Shown: in pieces, positions 22,899 to 33,713 of the stretch
Position numbering within the stretch: position 1 is the first letter of the stretch
Layout: every line of letters begins with the position of its first letter
NCBI RefSeq assembly: GCF_030758415.1
Contig: NZ_CP132334.1
Coordinates: forward strand, 1,240,001-1,304,000
Direction of reading: 5' to 3'
Origin: Parvularcula sp. IMCC14364
GTDB lineage: Bacteria > Pseudomonadota > Alphaproteobacteria > Caulobacterales > Parvularculaceae
DNA length: 64,000 nt
Translations under genes and position numbers: made by a program
The notes under the pieces: generated by a model
The model's input: only the letters and a program-made list of their open reading frames with translations
Database searches by the model: none
Told to the model about the DNA's origin: nothing

Positions 22899-23177
22899 AT
22901 GCCACGTTCAGTTTGGAAAGGTCCATTTGTTGACCGCTATGTCCTCAAGAAAGCAGAGGAATCACAGGGCGGTTCGCACAAGGGCGGTATCAAGACCTGG
23001 TCCCGTCGCTCGACCATTTTGCCACAATTCATTGGCCTGACATTCAATGTCTATAATGGACAGAAGTTTGTGCCTGTGCATGTGACGGAAGATATGGTTG
23101 GTCACAAGCTCGGTGAATTTTCACCAACCCGGACCTATTACGGTCACGGTGCAGACAAAAAAGCAAAGCGGAAGTAG
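22899..23177 (+). CDS. rpsS: 30S ribosomal protein S19
   Basis: 92 residues, the family size. Begins [18 protein letters not shown] and contains the conserved [20 protein letters not shown] and [15 protein letters not shown] segments. It forms a head complex with S13 near the A-site tRNA. It lies nine bases after rplB, with a weak ribosome site (AGAGGTTA). Confidence 0.97.
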   Translation: MPRSVWKGPFVDRYVLKKAEESQGGSHKGGIKTWSRRSTILPQFIGLTFNVYNGQKFVPVHVTEDMVGHKLGEFSPTRTYYGHGADKKAKRK

Positions 23178-23186
23178 GGGGCTATC

Positions 23187-23567
23187 ATGGGACAGAAAGC
23201 TAATCCACGCCGCGTTGAAGACAATCAGGCTATGGCAAAATGCCGTATGCTGCGTACCAGCCCGCAAAAGCTGAATCTGGTAACGCAGTCTATTCGTGGC
23301 ATGAAAGTTGAGAAGGCGCTCGCTGAGCTGGAGTTCTCCCGCAAGCGCATCGCCAATGATGTGAAGAAAGTGCTCGAGAGCGCGATCGCCAATGCAGAAA
23401 ACAATCACGATTTGGATATCGATTCCCTTGTCGTGGATCAGGCATTTGTTGGAAAGAACCTTGTGATGAAACGCTGGCGCCCGCGTGCGCGTGGCCGTGC
23501 CGGCAAGATATTTAAGCCGTTCGCGGAAGTAACGATCATCGTCAAGGAAGTAGAGGAGACCGTCTAA
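23187..23567 (+). CDS. rplV: 50S ribosomal protein L22
   Basis: 126 residues. Contains the signature [14 protein letters not shown]-like segment ([14 protein letters not shown]), [15 protein letters not shown], and the beta-hairpin tip [19 protein letters not shown] that lines the exit tunnel and is a macrolide-resistance site. AGGGGG precedes the ATG. The stop overlaps the rpsC start by one base. Confidence 0.97.
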   Translation: MGQKANPRRVEDNQAMAKCRMLRTSPQKLNLVTQSIRGMKVEKALAELEFSRKRIANDVKKVLESAIANAENNHDLDIDSLVVDQAFVGKNLVMKRWRPRARGRAGKIFKPFAEVTIIVKEVEETV

Positions 23568-24307
23568 TGGGTCAGAAAGTAAACCCGATCGGTCTGCGTC
23601 TTGGCATCAACCGCACCTGGGACTCTCGCTGGTATGCTGGCAAGGAAGCCTATGGCGATCTGCTGCATGAAGACCTGCGCATCCGTAAGTTTTTGCACAA
23701 GCGCCTGAACGCTGCCGGTATTGCGCGCATCGTGATTGAGCGTCCGCACAAGAAGTGCCGTGTTACTATTTACACAGCGCGTCCTGGTGTTGTGATCGGC
23801 AAGAAGGGTGCAGATATCGAGAAGCTGCGTCAGGATCTGATGAAATTTACATCGTCAGAAACTGTTCTGAACATCGTTGAAATCCGCAAGCCGGAAATTG
23901 ATGCGACACTGGTTGCCGAGAATATTGCCCAGCAGCTTGAACGCCGTGTTGCTTTCCGTCGCGCCATGAAACGCGCGATGCAGACAGCCCTGCGCATGGG
24001 TGCGCTTGGCATCCGGATCAATGTGTCCGGTCGTCTTGGCGGCGCAGAGATTGCGCGGATGGAATGGTATCGTGAGGGCCGTGTGCCGCTGCATACGCTC
24101 CGTGCTGATATTGATTATGGTGTTGCGACGGCACGCACAACATACGGGGCCATTGGTATCAAGGTCTGGATCTTTAAAGGCGAGATCATGGAGCACGATC
24201 CAATGGGACAGGAAAAACGCATGACAGACACCCAGACGGGTGGCGGGTCATCTTCCGGTGGGCGTCGCGAACGCGACAACAAGCGCCCCGCATCGGCAAC
24301 GGCGTAG
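23567..24307 (+). CDS. rpsC: 30S ribosomal protein S3
   Basis: 246 residues with a KH domain containing [14 protein letters not shown] near residues 65-78, followed by the conserved C-terminal block [21 protein letters not shown]3 lies at the mRNA entry channel and contributes to helicase activity. The tail after residue 215 is Ser/Gly/Arg-rich and low complexity, common in this class. Start overlaps the rplV stop (TAATG). Confidence 0.97.
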   Translation: MGQKVNPIGLRLGINRTWDSRWYAGKEAYGDLLHEDLRIRKFLHKRLNAAGIARIVIERPHKKCRVTIYTARPGVVIGKKGADIEKLRQDLMKFTSSETVLNIVEIRKPEIDATLVAENIAQQLERRVAFRRAMKRAMQTALRMGALGIRINVSGRLGGAEIARMEWYREGRVPLHTLRADIDYGVATARTTYGAIGIKVWIFKGEIMEHDPMGQEKRMTDTQTGGGSSSGGRRERDNKRPASATA

Positions 24308-24327
24308 CAAGTTTGGAGATCTGACAG

Positions 24328-24741
24328 ATGTTACAGCCAAAGAAAACCAAGTATCGCAAGATGCACAAGGGTCGTATCAAGGGTAATGCCAAAGGCGGCA
24401 CAACCTTGACATTCGGCTCCTTCGGCCTCAAGGCGACCGAGCCTGAGCGTGTTACGGCACGGCAGATCGAAGCGACACGTCGGGCAATCACACGCTACAT
24501 GAAGCGGTCAGGGCGTGTGTGGATACGCATTTTCCCGGATGTTCCTGTTTCAAAGAAACCTACCGAAGTCCGTATGGGTAAAGGTAAGGGGTCCGTTGAA
24601 TACTGGGCTGCCAGAGTGAAGCCAGGCCGGATCATGTTTGAAATTGATGGTGTGCCGGAAGACGTGGCGCGTCGTGCCCTGGAGCTTGGCGCGGCCAAAC
24701 TGCCGGTCAAGACACGCATCGTGAAACGGATTGGTGAATAG
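24328..24741 (+). CDS. rplP: 50S ribosomal protein L16
   Basis: 137 residues, normal. Starts [16 protein letters not shown] and carries the conserved [19 protein letters not shown] block, which is the site contacted near the A-site tRNA elbow. It is a late-assembling protein needed for peptidyl transfer. A GGAGAT site precedes the ATG, 20 bases after rpsC. Confidence 0.97.
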   Translation: MLQPKKTKYRKMHKGRIKGNAKGGTTLTFGSFGLKATEPERVTARQIEATRRAITRYMKRSGRVWIRIFPDVPVSKKPTEVRMGKGKGSVEYWAARVKPGRIMFEIDGVPEDVARRALELGAAKLPVKTRIVKRIGE

Positions 24742-24750
24742 GAGCGAGAG

Positions 24751-24978
24751 ATGAAAGATTCTGACGTCATATATCCTGATCAAGTCCGCTCCATGACTGC
24801 GGATGAATTGCAGGACAAATTGCTCCTTCTGAAGAAAGAGCAGTTCAATTTCCGTTTCCAGAAGGCATCCGGCCAACTGGAAGCAACAGCCAAGATCGCT
24901 AAAAACCGGCGCAATATTGCACGTATCAAGACTATTCTGCAGGAAAAGCGGAATGAGTCTTCGCAGAACCAGGAATAA
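24751..24978 (+). CDS. rpmC: 50S ribosomal protein L29
   Basis: 75 residues, two antiparallel helices. The core is [20 protein letters not shown]...[14 protein letters not shown], which matches L29. L29 lies beside L23 at the exit tunnel. About ten residues precede the core ([10 protein letters not shown]), a slightly long N-terminus; an internal Met at residue 14 (24790) is possible, but GGAGCGAGAG directly before 24751 favours the longer form. Confidence 0.93.
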   Translation: MKDSDVIYPDQVRSMTADELQDKLLLLKKEQFNFRFQKASGQLEATAKIAKNRRNIARIKTILQEKRNESSQNQE

Positions 24979-24982
24979 GAAT

Positions 24983-25225
24983 ATGCCAAAGCGGATCATG
25001 CAGGGGACAGTGGTGAGCGACAAGACGGACAAGACCGTCGTTGTCAATATCGAGCGTAAATATACGCACCCGATGCTCAAGAAAACCGTCCGTCGCTCAA
25101 AGCGCTATCAGGCGCATGATGAGGCCAACAAATACAAGGAAGGTGACCTGGTCATCATCCAGGAATGTCCACCAAGGTCCAAGACCAAAAGGTGGGAAGT
25201 AATTGGAGATGGCAACAAGGGCTAA
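24983..25225 (+). CDS. rpsQ: 30S ribosomal protein S17
   Basis: 80 residues from [20 protein letters not shown], the proper N-terminus; in-frame starts further upstream run through rpmC and are rejected. An OB-fold with conserved KRYQAHDE and [13 protein letters not shown] blocks. It binds 16S helices 7 and 11. It starts four bases after the rpmC stop. Confidence 0.95.
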   Translation: MPKRIMQGTVVSDKTDKTVVVNIERKYTHPMLKKTVRRSKRYQAHDEANKYKEGDLVIIQECPPRSKTKRWEVIGDGNKG

Positions 25226-25286
25226 CCTTTGCGCCGATTGATAACGAACTGTCCCTGTCGGGGGCAGATTTAAGGAGGGTCATCAT

Positions 25287-25655
25287 ATGATCCAGATGCA
25301 GACAAATTTGGACGTGGCGGATAATTCAGGCGCCAAGCGTGTTCAGTGCATCAAGGTGCTGGGCGGCTCGAAGCGGAAATATGCTTCCGTTGGCGACATC
25401 ATTGTCGTGTCCGTCAAGGAAGCCATGCCGCGTGGTCGCGTTAAAAAAGGCCAGGTCATGAAGGCGGTCGTTGTGCGTACAGCCAAGGACATCAAGCGTC
25501 GTGACGGATCGGTTATCCGGTTCGATAACAATGCTGCGGTTCTGATTAACAATAACAAGGAGCCAATAGGTACACGTATCTTTGGCCCGGTCACGCGTGA
25601 GCTTCGTGCTGCAAAGCATATGAAGATTGTCTCGCTGGCACCAGAAGTGCTGTAG
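25287..25655 (+). CDS. rplN: 50S ribosomal protein L14
   Basis: 122 residues. Begins [20 protein letters not shown] and contains the conserved [16 protein letters not shown] segment. It binds domain IV rRNA next to L19 and is the docking site of the silencing factor RsfS. AAGGAGG seven bases before the start is the strongest ribosome site in the cluster. The 61-base gap before it is the usual junction between the S10 and spc groups; no promoter was recognised in it. Confidence 0.97.
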   Translation: MIQMQTNLDVADNSGAKRVQCIKVLGGSKRKYASVGDIIVVSVKEAMPRGRVKKGQVMKAVVVRTAKDIKRRDGSVIRFDNNAAVLINNNKEPIGTRIFGPVTRELRAAKHMKIVSLAPEVL

Positions 25656-25664
25656 GAGGACGAT

Positions 25665-25982
25665 ATGGCTGCCAAGATTAAAAAAGGTGACACCGTCGTT
25701 ATCCTCTCCGGCAAGGACAAGGGACGTGAAGGTGAAGTACTTTCTGTCAGGCCAAAGGAAGACCGTGTGCTCGTGCAGGGGATCAACATGATCGCGCGCC
25801 ACACGAAACCTTCTCAGGCGCAATCAGGGGGTATTATCCGCAAGGAAGCACCACTCCACATTTCCAATGTGGCTGTGAAAGATCCGACAACCGGCAAGCC
25901 GGCCCGGATTGGGTTCAAAATTCAGGAAGACGGCAAAAAAGTCCGTTTCGCGAAAGGATCAGGCGAGGTTCTCGATGGCTGA
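25665..25982 (+). CDS. rplX: 50S ribosomal protein L24
   Basis: 105 residues with an N-terminal KOW motif ([20 protein letters not shown]). It continues with the conserved [20 protein letters not shown] segment. It is an assembly initiator protein on 23S domain I. The end overlaps the rplE start by eight bases. Confidence 0.96.
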   Translation: MAAKIKKGDTVVILSGKDKGREGEVLSVRPKEDRVLVQGINMIARHTKPSQAQSGGIIRKEAPLHISNVAVKDPTTGKPARIGFKIQEDGKKVRFAKGSGEVLDG

Positions 25983-26535
25983 AGCTGAGACATATATTCC
26001 GCGCTTGAAGCAGCGCTATACGGATGAAATCCGTCAGAAGATGCAGGAGCAGTTCTCCTATTCAAACCCGATGATGGTCCCCAAGCTGGACAAGGTTGTC
26101 ATCAATATGGGTGTTGGCGATGCGGTGAATGATCGCAAAAGCGTCGACAAGGCTTATGAAGAGCTGACTGTTATTGCGGGCCAGAAACCTGTCATCACGA
26201 AAGCCAAGAAATCCATTGCCGGTTTCAAGGTGCGTGAAGAAATGGCGCTGGGCGTCAAGGTTACCCTGCGCAAGCATCGCATGTACGAATTTCTTGACCG
26301 TCTTGTCACGATTGCCCTGCCACGGGTGCGTGACTTCCGCGGCCTCAAGGCAAAAAGTTTCGACGGACGTGGCAATTACGCCATGGGCCTGAAAGAACAC
26401 ATCGTGTTTCCTGAAATCGACTACGACAAGGTCGATCAGGTTCGCGGCATGGACATCATTGTCTGCACGACTGCACCGACTGATGAGGAGGCCCGTGCCC
26501 TTCTCAAAGAATTCAACTTTCCCTTCCGCAACTAG
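25975..26535 (+). CDS. rplE: 50S ribosomal protein L5
   Basis: 186 residues from [20 protein letters not shown]; family members are about 180-187. Earlier in-frame starts lie well inside rplX and are rejected. Conserved blocks are [15 protein letters not shown] and [20 protein letters not shown]. It carries 5S rRNA with L18 into the central protuberance. AGGCGAGG lies before the ATG inside rplX. Confidence 0.95.
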   Translation: MAEAETYIPRLKQRYTDEIRQKMQEQFSYSNPMMVPKLDKVVINMGVGDAVNDRKSVDKAYEELTVIAGQKPVITKAKKSIAGFKVREEMALGVKVTLRKHRMYEFLDRLVTIALPRVRDFRGLKAKSFDGRGNYAMGLKEHIVFPEIDYDKVDQVRGMDIIVCTTAPTDEEARALLKEFNFPFRN

Positions 26536-26576
26536 GTCAGGTCTGATCATGGAAACCGGCTTAACGGAGATTTTAA

Positions 26577-26882
26577 ATGGCTAAAAAAGGAATGGTTGAA
26601 CGCGATCTCAAGAGACAGCGTTTGGCTAAAAAATACGAAAGCAAAAGGGCACGTCTTCGGGCCATCATCAGGGATGAAAGTTCATCTCCTGAGGATAAGT
26701 TCAAGGCGTCCCTGAAACTGGCTGAATTGCCACGTAATTCTGCACCGGTGCGTATTCGTAACCGTTGTCAGGTTACAGGTCGTCCGCGCGGTTATTACCG
26801 TAAACTGAAAATGTCCCGCATTGCATTGCGTGAACTTGGTTCACAAGGCCTGATTCCAGGCCTCGTGAAGTCAAGCTGGTAA
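26577..26882 (+). CDS. rpsN: 30S ribosomal protein S14 (zinc-free type)
   Basis: 101 residues, the long form. The region that would hold a CxxC zinc finger in the short form reads [18 protein letters not shown] with a single cysteine, so this is the zinc-independent version. Ends with GLVKSSW, typical. It completes the 30S head near S3 and S10. GGAGAT precedes the ATG. Confidence 0.96.
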   Translation: MAKKGMVERDLKRQRLAKKYESKRARLRAIIRDESSSPEDKFKASLKLAELPRNSAPVRIRNRCQVTGRPRGYYRKLKMSRIALRELGSQGLIPGLVKSSW

Positions 26883-26898
26883 GGGAGGCACTGATTAT

Positions 26899-27297
26899 AT
26901 GTCTGTCAATGATCCGATAGGTGATATGCTGACCCGCATCCGTAATGCGCAAATGCGCGGTCACAAAGTGGCAATCTCGCCAGCCTCCAAAGCCCGTGGA
27001 TGGGTCCTGGATGTGCTTGAGCGCGAAGGCTACATTCGTGGATATTCACGTGTTGAAGAGCTCAATAACAAGGCCCGATTTGAAATCGAGCTGAAGTATT
27101 TTGATGGCGCACCGGTTATTCAGCGCATCAAGCGCGTGTCCAAGCCGGGCCGTCGTGTGTACTCAGCCGTGAGTGATATCCCGCCGGTCCAGAATGGTCT
27201 CGGCATCTCCATTCTCTCCACGTCGAAAGGCATCATGTCAGATGCGCTCGCGCGTGAGCAGAATGTTGGCGGTGAAATTATTTGCCAGGTTTACTAA
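26899..27297 (+). CDS. rpsH: 30S ribosomal protein S8
   Basis: 132 residues. Begins [20 protein letters not shown]; the C-terminal block [20 protein letters not shown] is the conserved S8 signature. It binds 16S helix 21 and in enterobacteria represses the spc operon. A GGGAGG site lies before the ATG. Confidence 0.97.
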   Translation: MSVNDPIGDMLTRIRNAQMRGHKVAISPASKARGWVLDVLEREGYIRGYSRVEELNNKARFEIELKYFDGAPVIQRIKRVSKPGRRVYSAVSDIPPVQNGLGISILSTSKGIMSDALAREQNVGGEIICQVY

Positions 27298-27333
27298 CCG
27301 GGTAATAAAGACAAGGAACGGGAGGCTTTTGAA

Positions 27334-27867
27334 ATGTCTCGCATAGGAAAAAAACCGGTCGCAGTGCCAAGTGGCGCAGAGGTTTCTGTGAATGGCCAGA
27401 CGGTCAAGGCCAAGGGTCCGAAGGGCGAACTGGAGTTCGTCGTCACTGATCTTTGTGCTGTCGCCATGACAGATGACGGTATTGAAGTGACGCCGGTCAA
27501 CAAGACCAAGGTGGCGCGCTCATTGTGGGGCATGTCCCGCACAATGGTATCCAATATCTGTGAAGGGGTGACATCTGGCTTTACCAAGAACCTTCAGCTG
27601 GAAGGGGTTGGCTACCGGGCACAGATGAAGGGCAAACAGCTTGTTCTGGCGCTTGGATACAGTCATGATGTTGAGTTCGATATTCCAGAAGGGATAGAGA
27701 TCAAGACGCCGAAGCCAACTGAAATTGAGATCAGTGGTATCGACAAGCAGAAGGTCGGCCAGACAGCGGCTGTCATTCGGTCATTCAGACCGCCTGAGCC
27801 ATACAAGGGTAAAGGCGTGAAATACCAGGGCGAATATATTTTCCGCAAGGAAGGCAAGAAGAAGTAG
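27334..27867 (+). CDS. rplF: 50S ribosomal protein L6
   Basis: 177 residues, two similar half-domains. Starts [20 protein letters not shown]; the C-terminal block [17 protein letters not shown] is diagnostic. It sits near the sarcin-ricin loop at the factor-binding site. A GGGAGG site precedes the start, after a 36-base gap. Confidence 0.97.
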   Translation: MSRIGKKPVAVPSGAEVSVNGQTVKAKGPKGELEFVVTDLCAVAMTDDGIEVTPVNKTKVARSLWGMSRTMVSNICEGVTSGFTKNLQLEGVGYRAQMKGKQLVLALGYSHDVEFDIPEGIEIKTPKPTEIEISGIDKQKVGQTAAVIRSFRPPEPYKGKGVKYQGEYIFRKEGKKK

Positions 27868-27901
27868 GGCTGCTTTCAGCGCTGACTTCGAGGATAGGTC
27901 A

Positions 27902-28267
27902 ATGTCTAAATCTATATTACAAAGAACGAAAGAGCGCGCTGGTCGCACACGTTCGCGACTTGCAAGGGTCGGCAAAGGGCGTCCGCGTCTTTCTGTGCAC
28001 AGATCGTCAAAGAATATTTCTGTTCAGATCATTGATGATCGCAACAGCAAGACCATTGCGTCCGCCTCCACACTGGAGAAAGACTTTCGGTCAGATACAC
28101 CAAAGGGTTCTGACACCGATGCAGCATCCGCGATTGGCAAACTGATTGCCGAACGCGCGTTGAAAGCAGGTGTTGAACAGGTTATCTTTGACCGTGGTGG
28201 TTACATTTATCATGGCCGCGTGAAAGCGCTGGCTGAAGCGGCCCGTGACGGCGGCCTGAAGTTTTAG
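27902..28267 (+). CDS. rplR: 50S ribosomal protein L18
   Basis: 121 residues. Basic N-terminus [19 protein letters not shown], then [20 protein letters not shown] and the conserved ending [20 protein letters not shown]. It binds 5S rRNA with L5. GAGG occurs near the start. Confidence 0.96.
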   Translation: MSKSILQRTKERAGRTRSRLARVGKGRPRLSVHRSSKNISVQIIDDRNSKTIASASTLEKDFRSDTPKGSDTDAASAIGKLIAERALKAGVEQVIFDRGGYIYHGRVKALAEAARDGGLKF

Positions 28268-28276
28268 GAGACGAAT

Positions 28277-28858
28277 ATGGCACGCGAAGGCAATAAGGGC
28301 AGAGGCCGCAACCGGGATCGCGAGGAAGATCGTGATGAATTTGTAGATCGTCTCGTTGCGATCAACCGCGTGGCCAAAGTGGTCAAGGGCGGTAAGAATT
28401 TCGGTTTTGCCGCGCTCGTCGTGGTCGGTGATCAAAAAGGCCGCGTTGGTTTTGGCAAGGGCAAGGCCCGCGAAGTCCCAGAGGCAATCCGCAAGGCATC
28501 TCAGGAAGCCAAGCGTAATCTCGTGCGGGTGCCGTTGCGTGAAGGACGTACTCTTCACCATGATGCAGAAGGCCGTCACGGTGCCGGGAAAGTTGTGCTC
28601 CGCACAGCCCCTCCAGGGACAGGCGTTATTGCTGGTGGTCCGATGCGGGCGGTTTTTGAATCTCTCGGGATTCAGGATATTGTTGCCAAGTCTATCGGCA
28701 CATCCAATCCATATAATATGGTTCGGGCAACAGTTGATGCCCTGAAAAACCAGAGCAACCCGCGTGCCGTTGCTGCACGTCGCGGTCTGAAAGTTTCTGA
28801 CATTATTGGTCGCCGTGCTGAGGCCCAGCAGGATGCCTCAACGGTTGACGTTGCCTGA
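28277..28858 (+). CDS. rpsE: 30S ribosomal protein S5
   Basis: 193 residues. The double-stranded-RNA-binding-like N-domain contains [20 protein letters not shown] and the loop [17 protein letters not shown]; spectinomycin-resistance changes usually map nearby. The second domain includes [20 protein letters not shown]. It affects decoding fidelity at the mRNA entrance. It starts nine bases after rplR with a GGAGACGA site. Confidence 0.97.
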   Translation: MAREGNKGRGRNRDREEDRDEFVDRLVAINRVAKVVKGGKNFGFAALVVVGDQKGRVGFGKGKAREVPEAIRKASQEAKRNLVRVPLREGRTLHHDAEGRHGAGKVVLRTAPPGTGVIAGGPMRAVFESLGIQDIVAKSIGTSNPYNMVRATVDALKNQSNPRAVAARRGLKVSDIIGRRAEAQQDASTVDVA

Positions 28859-28875
28859 GGCTGAGGGAGTTTATC

Positions 28876-29064
28876 ATGGCTGAGAAGAAAACCATCACAG
28901 TACGCCAGACCGGCAGTCCGATTCGTCGGCCGCAGGATCAGCGTGCAACACTCGTCGGGCTTGGTCTCAACAAGATTGGCCGCGAGCGTGAGCTGGAAGA
29001 TACACCATCGATCCGTGGCATGATTCACAAGGTTCGTCACATGGTGGAGATTGTAGAGAAGTAA
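28876..29064 (+). CDS. rpmD: 50S ribosomal protein L30
   Basis: 62 residues, the short bacterial form. Core [20 protein letters not shown] followed by [20 protein letters not shown] matches L30. It lies between rpsE and rplO as in other bacteria. GAGGGAG is seen before the ATG. Confidence 0.95.
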   Translation: MAEKKTITVRQTGSPIRRPQDQRATLVGLGLNKIGRERELEDTPSIRGMIHKVRHMVEIVEK

Positions 29065-29136
29065 GCCGGCACGGTGTCGGTTTAACAGGCGAGGCGGAGC
29101 CAGACAGGTAAACCGTCGCAAGTCGAGAGGAAGATC

Positions 29137-29613
29137 ATGAAACTCAACGAATTATCAGACAATTCAGGTGCCCGTAAGCCACGCAAGCGGGTTGGACGCG
29201 GTGTTGGTTCCGGCACAGGCAAGACAGCCGGTCGCGGTGTGAAGGGGCAGAAGTCCCGTTCAGGTGTTGCGATCAAGGGGTTTGAGGGCGGCCAGATGCC
29301 GATCCACATGCGCTTGCCAAAGCGCGGCTTCAACAAGCCTAATCGTGCAAAATATGCGGAGCTGAATCTTGGGCGTCTGCAACAGGCGATCGACGCAAAA
29401 AAAATCGATGCAGGATCAAAAATTGATGCTGCCGCGCTGGTGACAGCCGGTGTTCTCAACAAGGCCTATGATGGCGTGCGTCTTCTTGGACGTGGTGATT
29501 TGACAGCCAAGGTTGAGCTGGAAGTCGCTTATGCAACATCATCTGCCCGTGAAGCGGTTGAAAAGGCTGGCGGTTCCGTCAGCATGACCCGTCCTGAAAA
29601 GTCAGAGGGGTAA
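29137..29613 (+). CDS. rplO: 50S ribosomal protein L15
   Basis: 158 residues. The N-terminal Gly/Arg-rich extension [20 protein letters not shown] reaches into domain V of 23S rRNA. The globular domain carries [29 protein letters not shown] lies before the start. It is followed by a 98-base gap and secY. Confidence 0.97.
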   Translation: MKLNELSDNSGARKPRKRVGRGVGSGTGKTAGRGVKGQKSRSGVAIKGFEGGQMPIHMRLPKRGFNKPNRAKYAELNLGRLQQAIDAKKIDAGSKIDAAALVTAGVLNKAYDGVRLLGRGDLTAKVELEVAYATSSAREAVEKAGGSVSMTRPEKSEG

Positions 29614-29711
29614 GAGTTTTGCTCTGTGGTATTGCAGGGTTGCAGTTCGCTGCCAGCAACGCCACATGACCATCTCAGTCTTAGCCTAATTTTCCAGGAC
29701 ATATTTCCGCC

Positions 29712-31058
29712 ATGACATCAGCCGCCGAACAGTTTGCTTCCAACATGTCCCTCAGCTCATTTGCGAAGGCAGATGAGCTCAAAAAAAGACTGCTGTTTGC
29801 CCTCGGTGCCTTGGTGGTTTATCGCCTCGGCACTTATATCCCTATTCCTGGTGTGAACGCAGAAGTGTTCGCGCAGGCTTTTGGTGACCAGAGCGGCGGT
29901 CTGCTCGGCACCTTCAATCTCTTTGCGGGTGGTGCTGTTGAGCGGATGGCGATTTTCGCACTCAATATCATGCCGTATATCTCTGCTTCCATTATCATGC
30001 AGATGATGGCCGCCATCATTCCGTCGCTTGAAGCGATCAAGAAGGAAGGTGAGCAGGGGCGTCAACAGATCAACAAATACACACGTTATCTCACGGTAGT
30101 GCTGGCTGCCCTGCAGGGCCTTTTCATCGCGCAAACTCTGATGGCGCCGGGCGCCGATGGACAGACAGCCGCCATCAATCCGGGCATTTTCTTCCTGTTT
30201 ACAACAACAGTCACGCTTGTCGGCGGGGTCATGTTCCTGTTGTGGCTCGGCGAGCAGATTACGTCACGCGGCATCGGGAATGGCGTTTCGCTGATCATTT
30301 TTTCCGGTATCGTGGCTGAACTGCCGCGCGCACTGGCAGGGATGTTCTCTCAGGCGCGCACAGGCGTGCTGCCAGTTGGCGTTTTGCTCGTGGTTGGGGT
30401 CATGGCCATCGCATTGATTGCTTTTGTCGTCTTCATCGAGCGATCACAGCGGCGGCTTCTTGTGCAATATCCACGTCGCCAGCAGGGTAACCGCATGGTG
30501 CAGGGGGAGAAATCCCACTTGCCGCTCAAGCTCAACACAGCCGGTGTTATCCCGCCAATTTTTGCTTCATCGCTGCTTTTCCTGCCGGCGACTGCAGTCG
30601 GTGCTGTTGGCGAAGACGCGCCAACCTGGCTTTCCGATCTGGCCAGCACGTTCTATCCGGGCCAACTCGCTTACATGCTGACTTATGCCGTCGGGATCAT
30701 TTTCTTCTGCTTTCTTTACACATCCATCGTCTTCAATCCGTCAGACACCGCTGATAATCTGAAAAAGTATGGCGGCTATATTCAGGGCTATCGCCCGGGC
30801 GCGCGGACGGCAGATTATATCGATTTCGTGTTGACACGTCTGACGGTGATTGGGGCAGCTTACCTGACTTTTGTCTGTCTCTTGCCGGAACTCTTGCGCA
30901 GCCAGGTGTCGGGCATTCCGGTTTATCTTGGCGGGACGTCACTTCTGATTGTGGTGACCGTGACCCTCGATACAGTGCAGCAGATACAGGGGCATCTCCT
31001 CGCCCAGCAATATGAGAGCCTCATCAAGAAGTCCAAGCTCAGAGGAGGGCGCCGATGA
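29712..31058 (+). CDS. secY: Protein translocase subunit SecY
   Basis: 448 residues with ten predicted membrane helices. The opening matches alphaproteobacterial SecY ([21 protein letters not shown]). The plug region [14 protein letters not shown] and the conserved cytoplasmic loop [15 protein letters not shown] are present. It forms the inner-membrane protein-conducting channel with SecE, whose gene end opens this window. Its last four bases overlap the adk start (ATGA). Confidence 0.98.
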   Translation: MTSAAEQFASNMSLSSFAKADELKKRLLFALGALVVYRLGTYIPIPGVNAEVFAQAFGDQSGGLLGTFNLFAGGAVERMAIFALNIMPYISASIIMQMMAAIIPSLEAIKKEGEQGRQQINKYTRYLTVVLAALQGLFIAQTLMAPGADGQTAAINPGIFFLFTTTVTLVGGVMFLLWLGEQITSRGIGNGVSLIIFSGIVAELPRALAGMFSQARTGVLPVGVLLVVGVMAIALIAFVVFIERSQRRLLVQYPRRQQGNRMVQGEKSHLPLKLNTAGVIPPIFASSLLFLPATAVGAVGEDAPTWLSDLASTFYPGQLAYMLTYAVGIIFFCFLYTSIVFNPSDTADNLKKYGGYIQGYRPGARTADYIDFVLTRLTVIGAAYLTFVCLLPELLRSQVSGIPVYLGGTSLLIVVTVTLDTVQQIQGHLLAQQYESLIKKSKLRGGRR

Positions 31059-31648
31059 TCCTGATTTTTCTGGGGCCTCCAGGTGCCGGCAAAGGCACGC
31101 AGGCAAAACTGATCTCCGAGAAATTTGACATTCCGCAACTCTCGACTGGTGACATGCTGCGCAGTGCTGTTGCAGCCCAGACAGAGATCGGAAAAAAAGC
31201 CAAAGCTGTCATGGATGCAGGCAACCTCGTATCTGACGAAATTGTTGCCGGTATCGTTTCTGACCGGATTGAGGAAGATGACTGTAAGCCGGGTTTTCTG
31301 CTTGATGGCTTTCCACGCACGGTGGTGCAGGCAGAAATGCTTGATAAGATTCTCGCAGGTAAAGGGCGTCAGCTCGACGTGGTCTTGGAACTCAAGGTTG
31401 ATGAGGAGGCGCTGGTTGAGCGCCTGAATACCCGCATTGAAGAAACAAAAGCTGCGGGCTTGGAAGTGCGCGCTGACGACAATGAAGAAACCTTCCGTCA
31501 CCGGCTTGGCGTGTATCACGAACAGACCGCCCCGTTGATCCCGTATTATCAGGACAAAGGGTTGTTGAAGGAAGTAAATGGCATGGCTTCGATCGACGCT
31601 GTTTCAGCTGAGATTGATGGTATTTTCAAGGAACTGGAAAAGGCATAA
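31055..31648 (+). CDS. adk: Adenylate kinase, short-LID form
   Basis: 197 residues, about 18 shorter than the long bacterial type. P-loop [12 protein letters not shown] at residues 7-18, NMP-binding segment [10 protein letters not shown], and [12 protein letters not shown]. The LID region is reduced to [20 protein letters not shown], so no zinc-LID is present. Catalyses AMP + ATP to 2 ADP. Coupled to secY by an ATGA overlap, a frequent pairing. Followed by a 152-base gap that contains the alpha-operon promoter. Confidence 0.96.
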   Translation: MILIFLGPPGAGKGTQAKLISEKFDIPQLSTGDMLRSAVAAQTEIGKKAKAVMDAGNLVSDEIVAGIVSDRIEEDDCKPGFLLDGFPRTVVQAEMLDKILAGKGRQLDVVLELKVDEEALVERLNTRIEETKAAGLEVRADDNEETFRHRLGVYHEQTAPLIPYYQDKGLLKEVNGMASIDAVSAEIDGIFKELEKA

Positions 31649-31675
31649 AATTCGCTGATTCCAGCTTGAATTGAG

Positions 31676-31703
31676 TTGACGGGCGCGGTGCGATAGCTAT
31701 AGA
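31676..31703 (+). promoter_or_regulatory. Sigma-70 type promoter of the rpsM-rplQ operon
   Basis: TTGACG (31676-31681), 16-base spacer, TATAGA (31698-31703). It lies 98 bases upstream of rpsM in the gap after adk, giving the alpha operon its own start point. Confidence 0.6.
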
Positions 31704-31761
31704 AACCGCATTTCGCCCAAACGTAACATGCGTGGCCTTGTGGCTGCGGAAAATTGGGAAA

Positions 31762-31779
31762 ATCTCCTGACAGGGAGAT
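31762..31779 (+). other. Small hairpin in the rpsM leader
   Basis: ATCTCC (31762-31767) pairs with GGAGAT (31774-31779) around a six-base loop, 21 bases before the rpsM GTG. It could influence translation initiation of S13; no function is shown by the sequence alone. Confidence 0.35.
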
Positions 31780-31800
31780 CTATCGAGAAGAGGTATAGAC

Positions 31801-32169
31801 GTGGCCCGTATCGCTGGTGTGAACATTCCAACGGCCAAACGTGTGCCAATCGCGTTGACATATATTCACGGGATTGGGGCAACCAAGGCTAATGAAATCT
31901 GTGATGTTGTGGGGATTGATTCTTCCCGCCGCGTCCACGAATTGTCTGATTCGGAAGTGCTGAGAATTCGCGAAACGATTGACGAAAAATATGTTGTTGA
32001 AGGTGATCTTCGTCGGGAAGTTGCCGTCAACATCAAGCGATTGATGGACCTTGGCTGTTATCGCGGCCTGCGTCATCGTCGCCATCTGCCAGTGCGCGGC
32101 CAGCGTACACACACAAACGCCCGCACACGCAAGGGCCCGGCGCGCCCGATTGCCGGCAAGAAGAAGTAA
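31801..32169 (+). CDS. rpsM: 30S ribosomal protein S13
   Basis: 122 residues starting at GTG ([20 protein letters not shown]); the matched N-terminus shows that GTG is the true start, and GAAGAGG precedes it. The helix-turn region [15 protein letters not shown] and the basic tail [19 protein letters not shown] are typical. It contacts P-site tRNA and forms bridges B1a/b. Confidence 0.97.
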   Translation: MARIAGVNIPTAKRVPIALTYIHGIGATKANEICDVVGIDSSRRVHELSDSEVLRIRETIDEKYVVEGDLRREVAVNIKRLMDLGCYRGLRHRRHLPVRGQRTHTNARTRKGPARPIAGKKK

Positions 32170-32178
32170 GAGGGTATT

Positions 32179-32571
32179 ATGGCCAAGGCACCTCAGGCGC
32201 GCGTTCGCCGCAGAGAGAAAAAAAATATTGTTAACGGCGTCGTTCACGTGAACGCCTCCTTCAACAACACAGTTGTTACTATTACTGATGAGCAGGGCAA
32301 TGCAGTTGCCTGGTCTACATCAGGTCACATGGGCTTTCGCGGCTCACGTAAGTCCACCCCATTTGCTGCCCAGATGGCTGCTGAAGATGCTGCCAAGAAG
32401 GCAATGGAACACGGGCTGAAGAATGTTGACGTCCTTGTACGCGGTCCGGGTTCCGGTCGCGAAAGTGCGTTGCGCGCCTTGCAGGCAGCCGGTCTGACCG
32501 TCACGACAATTCGTGATGTTACGCCGATCCCGCATAATGGCTGTCGTCCGCGCAAGCGTCGTCGCGTCTGA
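32179..32571 (+). CDS. rpsK: 30S ribosomal protein S11
   Basis: 130 residues. Contains [20 protein letters not shown], the block [19 protein letters not shown], and the conserved ending [18 protein letters not shown]. It is part of the 30S platform near the E-site mRNA. It lies nine bases after rpsM with GAGGG before the ATG. Confidence 0.97.
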   Translation: MAKAPQARVRRREKKNIVNGVVHVNASFNNTVVTITDEQGNAVAWSTSGHMGFRGSRKSTPFAAQMAAEDAAKKAMEHGLKNVDVLVRGPGSGRESALRALQAAGLTVTTIRDVTPIPHNGCRPRKRRRV

Positions 32572-32665
32572 TTGATTGAATGCCTGCCTGATGCAGGCAA
32601 GGGGAGTGACTGCTTCCCATTTTTTGAAACCTGAAAACGCCCGTCAGGGTATATCGGAGTTGAAT

Positions 32666-33691
32666 GTGCTGGAAAAAAACTGGCAGGAACTTATCCGCCC
32701 AAACAAACTTGATGTCGAGGCAAGCTACGACCCGTCCCGTAAGGCAACTATTATTGCACAGCCGCTGGAGCGTGGATTTGGTCTGACACTTGGTAACGCG
32801 CTGCGCCGCGTTTTGATGTCATCGCTGCAGGGTAGTGCTGTTACCTCAATCCATATTGATGGCGTTGTGCACGAGTTTTCCTCTATTCCAGGTGTCCGGG
32901 AAGACGTGACTATTCTCGTCCTGAACATCAAGCAGGTCGCCTTGCGGATGCATGTTGAAGGCCCGAAGCGTATCACATTGCACAAGGTTGGCCCTGGTGT
33001 TGTGACGGCTGGTGACATTCAGGAAACAGCTGACATTGAAATCCTCAACAAGGATCATGTTATCTGTACACTGGATGAAGGCGCGGAGCTGCGTATGGAA
33101 CTGACTGTTCAGACTGGCAAAGGATATGTGCCGGCTGATCGTAACCGTCCAGATGATGCGCCTATTGGTCTTATCCCTGTGGACAGCCTGTACAGCCCGG
33201 TTCGCCGTGTTGCGTACAAGGTCGAGAATACACGCGAAGGTCAGGTTCTCGACTATGACCGTCTCGCACTTGAAATCGAAACAGACGGGTCAGTCACGCC
33301 GGAAGATGCTGCGGCTTATGCTTCACGTATTCTGCAGGACCAGCTTCAGATATTCGTCAATTTTGACGAGCCTGAGAAGGACTCCAAGGAAAGCGCTGAG
33401 GAAGAGCTACTCTTCAACGCTGCGCTTCTGCGCAAGGTTGATGAGCTTGAGCTTTCCGTGCGTTCTGCCAACTGCCTGAAGAACGACAATATCGTTTACA
33501 TTGGTGATCTTATCCAGAAGACGGAAGCTGAAATGCTACGCACGCCAAACTTTGGCCGGAAGTCCCTGAATGAAATCAAGGAAGTTCTGGCTCAGCTTGG
33601 TCTGCATCTCGGCATGGATGTGCCTGACTGGCCACCGGAAAATATTGAAGAACTAGCAAAAAAATATGAGGACCAGCATCATCAAAGCTGA
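32666..33691 (+). CDS. rpoA: RNA polymerase alpha subunit
   Basis: 341 residues from a GTG ([20 protein letters not shown]), which fits the alphaproteobacterial N-terminus and follows GGAG by six bases. An in-frame ATG at 32576 would add 30 unrelated residues. The N-terminal domain has the dimerisation block [20 protein letters not shown]. The C-terminal domain (about 265-325) contains [20 protein letters not shown] and [14 protein letters not shown], which bind UP elements and activators. Confidence 0.96.
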   Translation: MLEKNWQELIRPNKLDVEASYDPSRKATIIAQPLERGFGLTLGNALRRVLMSSLQGSAVTSIHIDGVVHEFSSIPGVREDVTILVLNIKQVALRMHVEGPKRITLHKVGPGVVTAGDIQETADIEILNKDHVICTLDEGAELRMELTVQTGKGYVPADRNRPDDAPIGLIPVDSLYSPVRRVAYKVENTREGQVLDYDRLALEIETDGSVTPEDAAAYASRILQDQLQIFVNFDEPEKDSKESAEEELLFNAALLRKVDELELSVRSANCLKNDNIVYIGDLIQKTEAEMLRTPNFGRKSLNEIKEVLAQLGLHLGMDVPDWPPENIEELAKKYEDQHHQS

Positions 33692-33713
33692 TGCATCCCA
33701 AGGAGATTGAGTC

